Below are positions 57,231 through 64,000 of a DNA stretch of 64,000 bases, piece after piece (positions within the stretch are counted from its first letter, which is position 1; every line of letters begins with the position of its first letter). Both the position numbers and the translations under genes were made by a program. The DNA is from Poecilobothrus nobilitatus (taxonomy: Eukaryota; Arthropoda; Insecta; Diptera; Dolichopodidae). The stretch is taken from the NCBI GenBank assembly GCA_947095535.1, contig OX352772.1:222647617-222711616 (forward strand). The letters are read 5' to 3'. The notes under the pieces were generated by a model. The model saw only the letters and a list, made by a program, of their open reading frames with translations. It made no database searches and was not told the DNA's origin.

Positions 57231-59254
57231 CTTCTAGATATTTGGTTGCTGTTCCATATAGGCCGAAGTCTGCCGAATGCTGATCTTGCCTTGTTGATTC
57301 TATTTTGTACATCTTCCCTAGTACCACCTGTAGGAGTTATTATGCTACCGAGGTAACAGAATTCGTCTACGCTATCTATGTGTTGGCCTTCTAGTATGAT
57401 AGGGGTGTTGCTTGGGCAGTGAACAAACATTGCCTTAGTTTTGTTAATGTTTATTTCGAGCCCTCTTTTCCGTGCCGCCTGTTGTGGAAGGTTCAGTTTC
57501 GACTGCGTTTCAGCTTGGCTGTGCGACAAGAGGCAGATGTCGTCAGCGTAGTCGAGATCAGAGAGATTCCTATCATCAGACCAATTGATGCCATCCCAGG
57601 TGTTACTGATTTCTCTCATTATGTCATCCAAGACTATTGTGAATAATAGTGGCGATAGAGGGCATCCTTGTTTGACTCCTGCATTCGTTGTGAATGGATC
57701 GCTGATATTTCCACTATGTGATACCGAGAGTTCGGCGTTATCATAGAGAGCACGAATTATACTCACGATTTTCCTTGGTATATTCCTGTTCACAAGGGCT
57801 TTCCATATGGCTTCTCTTTGTATAGAGTCGAATGCCTTCTTAAAGTCAACGAAGACCAGACACAGCGGTGATCGCCATTCGTGTGATTGCTCCACTATTA
57901 TTCTTAGTGTGTTGGCTTGATCGAGACAGCTTCTAGCCGGCCTGAAGCCAGCTTGCTCGTTTCTTAGCGTGTTCTGCACCTCTTCTTGGAGTCTATTCTG
58001 AATAATGTTTGTGATGATTTTATATATTGTATTCAGTAATGTAATACCCCTCCAGTTGTTGCAATCAGAAAGATCACCTTTCTTTGGAATTTTGATAATA
58101 ATTCCTTTTTTCAATGATGATGGTATTGTTTCTGATGCCCAAGCGCTTGTTATATGCGGGTGGATGAGTTCTGCTGATGATTGTGGATCTGATTTTAGTA
58201 CCTCACTTGGTAGACCATCGTCTCCTGCTGCCTTATTCCTTTTCAATCTTAAGATGGCGTCTTTAATCTCACGGATTGAGGGTGCTGAGCTGAGAATAGC
58301 GATGTTTTCTTCACTGAGATCATTGGTGGTTACTTCCGAGTGAGGGCTGTGTATCGGCTGAATGTTGCTTATTTCCTCAAAGTGCTCTTTCCAACGCTGG
58401 GTTTGTTCTTGAATGTTGGTTAGAGCGTTGCCGTTTCGATCTTTTATAGGGCGGTTAACTCTGTGAGATCGGTTTGTAAGGCTATTTACGATATTGTGTA
58501 CTGATCTTATATCATTCTTGCCAGCTGCTGTTTCTGCTTCTCTAGCCATTTTCTCAATGTGTTTTCTCTTATCAGCCCTGGCTCCTTTCTTAACTAGTTT
58601 GCTCTGGGTCTGATACTGCTGCCTTAGCGAGATAGAGTTATCAGTATTCATTTGGTTCTTTAATTGTTGCCTATGTTTGATCAGGTTCCATGTATGGTCA
58701 GAGATCCATGGTTTTCTATTATTCTGATGTGTGCCTAGGACGTTTACTGATTTTTGTCGTATGGCTTTAGCTTTTTCCTCCCATGACTGCTGCATGTTCT
58801 CTGATACAGTTTGCTGGATAGCCGTTATGATATTAGATTTTACTGCTGGGTTTCTGAGCTGGTCTAAGTTCAATTTGGCTTTGAGGTTCTGCGCGTTGGC
58901 AGTATTACGCCTTAACCGAATCCTTAGGTCAGCTGTTATAAGTTCATGGTCGCTCTGTATATCAGCACGTCTTCTATTCCTTACATCTAGCAATGAGTTT
59001 CTCCATTTTCTACTCACGCATATATGGTCAATTTGGTTCTTTGTTCTACCACCAGGTGAGACCCATGTGTATTTGTGTATATCTTTGTGGGGGAACAGTG
59101 TGCCTCCTATGACCAACTGATTGGTTTGACATAATTCTACCAGTCTATCGCCATTGTTGTTACGTATTCCCAGGCCATGTTTCCCTATTGTGTTTTCTAG
59201 GTTGATGTTGTTGCTTCCAATTTGCGCATTAAAATCACCCATCAGGATTACCAA
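57194..59254 (-). CDS. RTE-like LINE ORF: endonuclease C-half and reverse transcriptase (686 aa open frame)
   Basis: This long intact frame reads VILMGDFNAQIGSN, HGLGIRNNNGDRLVELC, KYTWVSPGGRTKNQIDHICV and DIQSDHELITADL (endonuclease C-half), then RLKRNKAAGDDGLPSEVLK, NWRGITLLNTIYKI, QAGFRPARSCLDQ, FVDFKKAFDSIQ, AGVKQGCPLSPLLFT and LDYADDICLLS. It ends shortly after NRINKARSAFGRLRP, where the tandem-duplication junction shifts the frame. The catalytic YADD is intact. The N-terminal endonuclease part is in another frame (59287-59739). The encoded protein would be cut off before its C-terminus. Confidence 0.85.
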   Translation of the reverse strand: MVILMGDFNAQIGSNNINLENTIGKHGLGIRNNNGDRLVELCQTNQLVIGGTLFPHKDIHKYTWVSPGGRTKNQIDHICVSRKWRNSLLDVRNRRRADIQSDHELITADLRIRLRRNTANAQNLKAKLNLDQLRNPAVKSNIITAIQQTVSENMQQSWEEKAKAIRQKSVNVLGTHQNNRKPWISDHTWNLIKHRQQLKNQMNTDNSISLRQQYQTQSKLVKKGARADKRKHIEKMAREAETAAGKNDIRSVHNIVNSLTNRSHRVNRPIKDRNGNALTNIQEQTQRWKEHFEEISNIQPIHSPHSEVTTNDLSEENIAILSSAPSIREIKDAILRLKRNKAAGDDGLPSEVLKSDPQSSAELIHPHITSAWASETIPSSLKKGIIIKIPKKGDLSDCNNWRGITLLNTIYKIITNIIQNRLQEEVQNTLRNEQAGFRPARSCLDQANTLRIIVEQSHEWRSPLCLVFVDFKKAFDSIQREAIWKALVNRNIPRKIVSIIRALYDNAELSVSHSGNISDPFTTNAGVKQGCPLSPLLFTIVLDDIMREISNTWDGINWSDDRNLSDLDYADDICLLSHSQAETQSKLNLPQQAARKRGLEININKTKAMFVHCPSNTPIILEGQHIDSVDEFCYLGSIITPTGGTREDVQNRINKARSAFGRLRPIWNSNQISRRTKIQQNSSTRI

Positions 59255-59286
59255 ATCGCCTCTGCTGATATCATTTAAAACACCGC

Positions 59287-59739
59287 TTAGTTGGCTATAG
59301 TAATCGTCTTTTTCATCATCTTCTGCGCTTTCAGTTGGTGAGTAACGACCGAAACATGCCTGATTCTGCCGCGAAACCGAGCCGTAATAATTCTATCTGA
59401 TACAGCTTTCCATGAGATTAGTGTATTAACTATGGTTTTCTCAATTGGTATTCCAACACCACTTTCTCCTCTGGATTCTTTGCCGCTGTACAGAAGAATG
59501 TTGCTGTTGGCCGATCTCATTTCGCCACTTCCATTCCATCTTAGCTCACTTATGCCTAATATGCCTATCTTATATGCAGCCGCTTGTTGCTCTAATTGCG
59601 CAAGCCTGGATGCTTCTCTAAGTGTCCTAACATTCCATTGTGCTACTCGTGTCCTTATATTCGTGCCAAAGGTCGTTACCGTATTTCCAAATCTATTATA
59701 TCCGAGGCTTCTTGATTCCGTTTCTTGAATCCTTTTCAA
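59287..59739 (-). pseudogene. RTE-like LINE ORF N-terminus: endonuclease N-half
   Basis: The frame reads RVAQWNVRTLREASRLAQLE, KIGILGISELRWNGSGEM, ILLYSGKESRGESGVGIPI and SDRIITARFRG, the N-terminal endonuclease motifs (NVRTL; the E of SELRW is a metal ligand) of RTE/BovB-like elements. A small indel near 59340 separates it from the main frame, since the expected continuation (PTESAEDDEKDDYYSQL) is in the next frame. The most likely start is the ATG at 59737-59739; no ORF1 lies upstream, as is usual for RTE. Confidence 0.8.
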
Positions 59740-60041
59740 TTTAAGCTGAATAGGGGATTGGCCTATTGCAACCGATCCTAGTTTTTGCTAGGAATATAAG
59801 TTATTTGTGGGCTATATTGAGTTATTGAATTATTAATTATTGACAATTTTATTATATCTGTGAGTTATATTTTATTAAGTGAAAATAGTTATGCATATTG
59901 GCTATTCTGATATGAGGATTATTTGAGATTATTGTATCTGTGAGTTATAGATATGATTTGAAAATTCGTTATAATATATATATATGAAAATTACTTTGAT
60001 ATGAAAATTATGCTAATATTAATTGCTATACGAAGGTATCC

Positions 60042-60121
60042 CCCATCGGGAATCGAACCCGAGAAAGCCGTACTGGTATGATTGCAATACTTGCGCTCCT
60101 ACCAGCTAGGCCAGGGAGGGG
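60042..60121 (-). tRNA. tRNA-like sequence forming the 5' end of the RTE LINE
   Basis: Read on the minus strand, it has an A-box-like TGGCCTAGCTGG and a B-box GGTTCGATTCC at tRNA spacing, a perfect 5-bp T-stem (TCGGG/CCCGA) with loop TTCGATT, CCCCT pairing with GGGGG as an acceptor-like stem, and a 4-bp anticodon-like stem GTAT/ATAC with loop TGCAATC. The D-stem is imperfect, position 33 is G not T, and the variable region is long, so it is tRNA-like, not a normal tRNA. It abuts the target duplication and is therefore part of the inserted LINE. It may provide Pol III promoter boxes or derive from a fused tRNA/SINE. Confidence 0.6.
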
Positions 60122-60719
60122 ATGGATATTATGAGTGTAATCAACTATTATTCTTTTTTTAATCTTGCAAACGATCTTCTTAGGTGTAGATTAAATCCAC
60201 TTTAATCTATAAAGATACACTGTTTTATTCTTGATGCATTAGATATAAAATCTAATACGTAACATTTTTGTAATGCGATTGTTGAAGCTGAAAATGATTT
60301 CTGGACCTCACATCGCACTAATTTCAGTGATATTTTTCGGTCTTCTTTTAGAGTCCTGTGTATTACTTATGAGATCAAAATTATTTCTTTCTTTTGAAGC
60401 TTTTTAAATAATCTTATATTATTTTATTGATTATTTTTTATTTTATTTAATATTTAATTAAAATTTGTAAAAATACATTATAATTACAGTACTTTAAAAA
60501 AAAAATCAACAAAAACTTGAATAAAATAGTTACTTCACCCACATTTAATACAAAAACTTTTTCTTAAAGGCAAAACCTTTTTATTAAACGAAAAACTTGC
60601 ATTTAAACGTAAAAACTTTTTATTAAACGAAAAACTTGCATTTAAACGCAAAAACTTCTTATTAAACGAAAAACTTGCATTTATTTAAACGCAAAAACTT
60701 TTTATTAAACGAAAAAAGG
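60122..60719 (-). mobile_element. Tc1-like copy T2: N-terminal coding part and subrepeated terminal repeat
   Basis: 60150-60340 is the reverse complement of the transposase segment starting AATAACACTGAAATTAGTGC, shared with T1 and T3. 60400-60530 is non-coding. 60540-60719 is the terminal repeat, made of roughly four 37-39-bp units 'acgaaaaacttgcatttaaacgcaaaaactttttattaa', ending CGAAAAAAGG next to TA. It mirrors 60888-61090 of copy T3. Confidence 0.7.
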
Positions 60720-60887
60720 TATATATCACATAATAAATGTAAAACAAATATCTGAGTGTTTTGGTTCTGAGTACAATATTTTGAGTCAAATATCTCTTTT
60801 TTTTTAATATATGCAAATTACCAATAACTGATGTAAATTGGTTTGTAGTTATAAGTTTTTATTATTTATAATTATACCTTTTTTCGT
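60720..60887. other. 168-bp spacer between head-to-head Tc1-like termini
   Basis: This AT-rich spacer has TA at both edges next to the terminal repeats (GGTATA... and ...TATACC), as expected for TA target duplications of two separate Tc1-type insertions. No similarity to the elements is seen in the middle. Confidence 0.5.
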
Positions 60888-61505
60888 TTAAGTAAAAGTT
60901 TTTTCGTTTAATAAAAAGTTTTTGCGTTTAAATGCAAGTCTTTCGTTTAATAAAAAGTTTTTGCGTTTAAATGCAATTTTTTTCTTTAATAAAAAGTTTT
61001 TACGTTTAAATGCAAGTTTTTCGTTTAATAAAAAGTTTTTGCGTTTAACAAAAAGTTTTTGTATTAAATATGGATTTTGTATTAAATGTGAGTGAAGTGC
61101 AAGTATATTTTACATTTTATAAATAAAATAAAAACTATTTTATTCAAGTTTTTGTTGACTTTTTATTTAAAGTACTATAATTATAATGTATTTTTACAAA
61201 TTTTAATTAAATATTAAATAAAATAAAAAATAATCAATAAAATAATACAAGATTATTTAAAAAGCTTCAACAGAAAGAAGTAGGTTTGATCTCATAAGTA
61301 ATACACAGCAATTTAAAAGAAGACCGAAAAATAACACTGAAATTAGTGCGATGTGAGGTCCAGAAATCATTTTCAGTTTCAACAATCGCATTACAAAAAT
61401 GTTACGTATTAGATTTTATATCTAATGCACCAAGAAGAAAACAGTGTATCTTTATAGATGAAAGTGGATTTAATCTACACCTAAGAAGATCGTTTGCAAG
61501 ATAAA
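60888..61505 (+). mobile_element. Tc1-like copy T3: terminal repeat and truncated transposase start
   Basis: The terminal repeat starts CCTTTTTTCG and has the 37-39-bp subrepeats in the opposite orientation to T2. A non-coding part (61100-61320) matches T2, followed by transposase sequence (61331-61503, including the catalytic FIDESGFNLHLRRSFAR, where the Asp is kept and Asn of T1 is Ser). It ends at 61503 with CAAGATAAAAAAAG, where T1 continues, so the rest is deleted. Confidence 0.7.
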
Positions 61506-61593
61506 AAAAGAAAAAGAGTGGAAATCTTAGAAATGATGGTCCAGTTTTATGGCAACAGCTTCTGTAAAATTTGGTTCTGCTGGTGCAACAACT

Positions 61594-63206
61594 TAGATAT
61601 ACCTTCAAAGGTATGGATCGGATCAGAAAAAAAATCTAAGACGATTGAGCTTTGTCCGTCCGTCCGTCCGTCCGTCCGCCAGCACGCTAACTCAAAAACT
61701 AAGAAAGCTAGAATCTTGAAATTTACACAAAATATTTTAGGTGTAATTTGTAGGTTCCCTATTTTTTTGGTTGAGATCCGACCACAACTTCGGGTAGCTC
61801 TCGAACACCTAACTTTTAGATCCTCACATTTTTTTTGAAATAGAGACATGAAATCTTAACTGCTGATAGATAACATAAAAATATTAATTTTATAATTTAC
61901 AACTTTTTTTTGAAGCCTTATCCGTTACGGAGCTACAGCTCCTCAAACTTTTAAAAGGCCCTATTTTTAAATGCATATGTCTCATGTTCTACTTAAGATT
62001 TTTTCAATCAGAAAACGTCATTCGACAGGTATTTTTTTTAAATTTATAAATTAGTATCAAAATTGTAGAATTTTTTTAAATTTAGTATTTAAATTTACCG
62101 TTATATGAAAACCAAATTTTGCATGATTTTTCTACCCTTATAACTCCGGAACGCTTTCAAAAAGCGACTTGCAATTTTGAGAGCAGAAAGAACTCTTAGA
62201 ATTAGTATAAGTTTGCTCAGAAATTTTTTTTTGACCACCCCCTGTTTATGAGGTATTAGGGCTCAAAAATTGAAAATTTGTTATTTTTAAACACCTTTAA
62301 CTTAGGCGTCTGTACATATTTTTCTTCGGCAAGACAAAAAAATTAAAGGTCAAGTAATATATTTATACGTGTGTTAATGGTTTCTTTTAATTGTATAGGG
62401 TTCCTAAGTTACAGCCCCGCAAAATTTCAAAAAACCCCTATTTTCAGATGTATATTTGAATTTTTTTTATCTCCATTAGAAAATATCAAAATTATGCAAT
62501 AGTTTGTAATTTACTATTTAAATTTACCGTTATATTAAAACCAAATTTTGCATGATATTTCTTTTTTCATAACTCCGGTACGTTTTGAGATTTTGAGACA
62601 AGAAAGAACTTTTAGAAATACTATAAGTTTCCTCAGAAAATTTTATGGTAGCGCGATCTCTTTAAGAGTTATTACTCTTCAAAAATTGAAAATTTGCTAT
62701 TTTTGGGCACCTGTAACTTAGACACCTGTAAAAATTTTTCCTCGGCAAGACATAAAAATTAAAGGTTCAATAATATATTTTTACGTATGTTAACGGGTTT
62801 TTTAATTATGTAGGGTTCCGGACTTACAGACCCTCAAAATTCCAGAAAAGTCAATTCTTCACATTTTTTATACCGTACGATAAATAATTTATACATATGT
62901 ATAGTATAAATTATTAAACTTAGGCATTATACATTTGCCGCTTAGTATTAAATGGTACTATAGCATATTTGGAAAAGTTAGATAGATAATCGTTATTCGG
63001 AAGGTTAGAATCTGCTTTTGAAGAATGTATAAACATATAGTTTGAATATATGTACAACCCACAGTTCTAGAAATTATAAAATTTCACCCAAATTATTTTA
63101 AAATACTAAAATTTAAAAAAATAATATTATAAGCAGAGTGATAGGCATACTAACGGGTCGTACGGGTATCTAAGAGTTGACAAAGGCAACTGTATTCTTC
63201 CTCGTT
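61594..63206 (+). repeat. E repeat E5 (long subfamily, left end truncated)
   Basis: The first 70-75 bp of the family are missing; it starts at TAGATATACCTTCAAAGGTA. The CCGT run is at 61652-61679, then two internal modules like E4 ('aatttaccgttatatg' at 62094 and 'aatttaccgttatatta' at 62521). The right end TCGTACGGGTATCTAAGAG ... CTTCCTCGTTT is intact. A duplication of the T3 flank is not visible. The frames 61494-61849 on both strands are not genes. Confidence 0.7.
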
Positions 63207-63550
63207 TTAAATGAAAATAACTCAGTGTCTATTGAAGCTAGCTAACTGAAATTTAGTGAAAAAGTGTCGAGTTACATGCCAGAAACTTTTGTAAAATTTG
63301 ATTGGTCTAAATCAGCCGGTTCAGGCTTCTTGCATTTCTTGGAACTTAATGATGCTAGGTCCAATAGATTTGGGTAGCTATCATACAACTCCACAATTTA
63401 CATAAATATATCTCTATAGTTAACGTCGGTACTAAAACATCTGAATGTTTTTAAAAGATGATCAAGTTTTATAGAAACAGAAAATACTATGTTCGTACGG
63501 GCAATGCAGAGTTGACACAGTCTACTCTACTGCACTCTTACTCGTTCTAT
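63207..63550 (+). repeat. Divergent E-related fragment (E7)
   Basis: The end of this stretch, GTTCGTACGGGCAATGCAGA then 'gttgacacagtctactctac' and 'ctcttactcgttc' (63490-63547), matches the right-end layout of E repeats (TCGTACGGG, GTTGAC, pyrimidine-rich end) with many changes. The upstream part has 'aaaatttgattggtctaaatcagcc', unlike E1-E5. It is probably an older related family. Confidence 0.4.
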
Positions 63551-63715
63551 TCTAAAATAGCTATAGTTAATAAAGTATGTATATTTATATACCAATCCAA
63601 TATGATTCAAATTTATGAAAATATTTTGAAATGTATATTTGTATATTAATTTATAATGGAATCAATTGCAATTTTGTTCTGTGTTTTAACTGAAAATTCC
63701 TTGAGAAATAAAAAT

Positions 63716-63808
63716 TTTTATTTGTGAAAATTATAATTACCTATAATATTTGTGAAAATTCTGATTAGATTTAATATTTGTGAAAATTTTAATTATGTAT
63801 AATATTAT
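63716..63808 (+). repeat. Three short direct repeats upstream of the THAP gene
   Basis: The motif 'tatttgtgaaaatt' followed by 'taatta' or similar and 'ata' occurs three times at about 30-40-bp spacing, ending just before the THAP start codon. It could be a promoter-proximal repeat or a piece of an AT-rich element. Confidence 0.4.
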
Positions 63809-63809
63809 T

Positions 63810-64000
63810 ATGGCATTGTATAAAAAACACAATAAAAGATACTTGACTTGTATGGTGAAGAATTGTGTTTCGAATTTAAATCAAAACATAGACAGAAGTT
63901 TTTATTTTTTGCTAAATAATGAAGAAAGAAAAAGTGCATGGCTTAGAGCACTACATGTTAGCCCAACGTTTTTATCTGAGAAAAGCTATTATAATAAGTT
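63810..64000 (+). CDS. THAP-domain protein, N-terminus, continues beyond window
   Basis: The open frame from ATG 63810 to the window end reads MALYKKHNKRYLTCMVKNC, VSNLNQNIDRSFYFLLNNEE and RKSAWLRALHVSPTFLS. CMVKNC (C-x4-C), the aromatic FYF segment, RKSAWLRAL and the P are at positions typical of the N-terminal half of a THAP zinc finger (C2CH); the distal C-x2-H would lie outside. THAP proteins bind DNA and are either host transcription regulators or P-element-type transposases. The window does not show which. The start is chosen because the THAP domain usually begins within about 15 residues of the Met. Confidence 0.6.
   Translation, partial: MALYKKHNKRYLTCMVKNCVSNLNQNIDRSFYFLLNNEERKSAWLRALHVSPTFLSEKSYYNK

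Larger units (their letters stand above)
55782..60121 (-). mobile_element. RTE/BovB-like LINE, full length at both ends, with target-site duplication
   Basis: The element is flanked by ATGGATATTATGAGTG at 55766-55781 and ATGGATATTATGAGTGT at 60122-60138. It runs on the minus strand: a tRNA-like 5' terminus (60121-60042), an AT-rich 5' UTR (60041-59740), one large ORF with endonuclease and RT, a short 3' UTR and a 32-nt poly(A) (poly(T) at 55782-55813). A 956-bp tandem duplication inside the RT (56275-57230 and 57231-58186) lengthens it to 4.34 kb. Family assignment comes from endonuclease motifs like those of BovB and similar RTE LINEs. The perfect duplication and long poly(A) suggest recent insertion. 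Confidence 0.85.

Noticed and set aside
58731..59120. Plus-strand 129-aa frame
   Set aside because: It is antisense to the RTE endonuclease/RT linker.
60042..60121. A functional tRNA gene
   Set aside because: The D-stem is imperfect, position 33 is not T, the variable region is odd, and the sequence lies inside the boundary set by the LINE target duplication. It is better described as a tRNA-like LINE end.
1..64000. A new defence system, biosynthetic cluster or operon
   Set aside because: All substantial coding sequence belongs to known transposable-element families or to two host-gene fragments; no cluster of unknown genes with shared orientation is present.

Overview
The window is AT-rich eukaryotic DNA made almost entirely of transposable elements. 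The element mix (piggyBac, mariner/Tc1, BEL/Pao, gypsy, an env-bearing gypsy, LOA-, RTE-, CR1/Jockey- and R1-like LINEs, a Penelope trace), GT-AG introns and non-coding repeats carrying a CCGT microsatellite all point to an insect, most likely a fly (Diptera). The repeat style recalls dipteran dispersed repeats; species is not determinable. There are no operons, CRISPR arrays or prokaryotic genes.

Only two stretches look like host genes. (1) 10032-10525 (+) holds two, perhaps three, exons of a secretin-family (class B) neuropeptide GPCR covering TM6, TM7 and the start of the C-tail, with a premature stop or frameshift just after TM7. (2) 63810-64000 (+) opens a THAP zinc-finger protein that runs off the window.

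Layout. 1-1914: minus-strand LINE with PHD-finger ORF1 and endonuclease ORF2. 1915-4133: leader of one LTR element, then a gypsy LTR, then a truncated piggyBac nested in the LTR. 5665-7222: dispersed non-coding 'E' repeat E1. 7370-8450: dead mariner. 8450-12640: AT-rich DNA with the GPCR exons. 12640-13480: E-repeat fragment. 14395-17816: plus-strand LINE fused to a second LINE tail. 17817-24015: a tandemly repeated B-A-C unit carrying E repeats E2, E3 (inverted) and E4. 25025-38036: a gypsy element whose 5' LTR carries a piggyBac and whose body holds LINE pieces, a duplicated segment and an inverted LTR/piggyBac fragment. 38101-46560: minus-strand env-bearing gypsy (errantivirus-like) split by a nearly complete LOA-type LINE (40735-45628). 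47900-49480: Penelope-like and Jockey-like remnants. 50450-51660: 147-bp tandem repeats. 52320-54557: BEL/Pao. 54558-61505: three copies of one Tc1/mariner-like DD34E element in +,-,+ order, the middle one split by an RTE-type LINE (55782-60121) with a target-site duplication and a tRNA-like 5' end. 61594-63206: E5.

Almost every coding region is broken by stops, frameshifts, truncation or later insertion. The window is best read as a stratified TE graveyard with several recent segmental duplications. The least expected structures are the tRNA-headed RTE LINE, the head-to-head Tc1-like palindrome with subrepeated ends, and the B-A-C array whose duplicate copies serve as empty sites for the E repeats.
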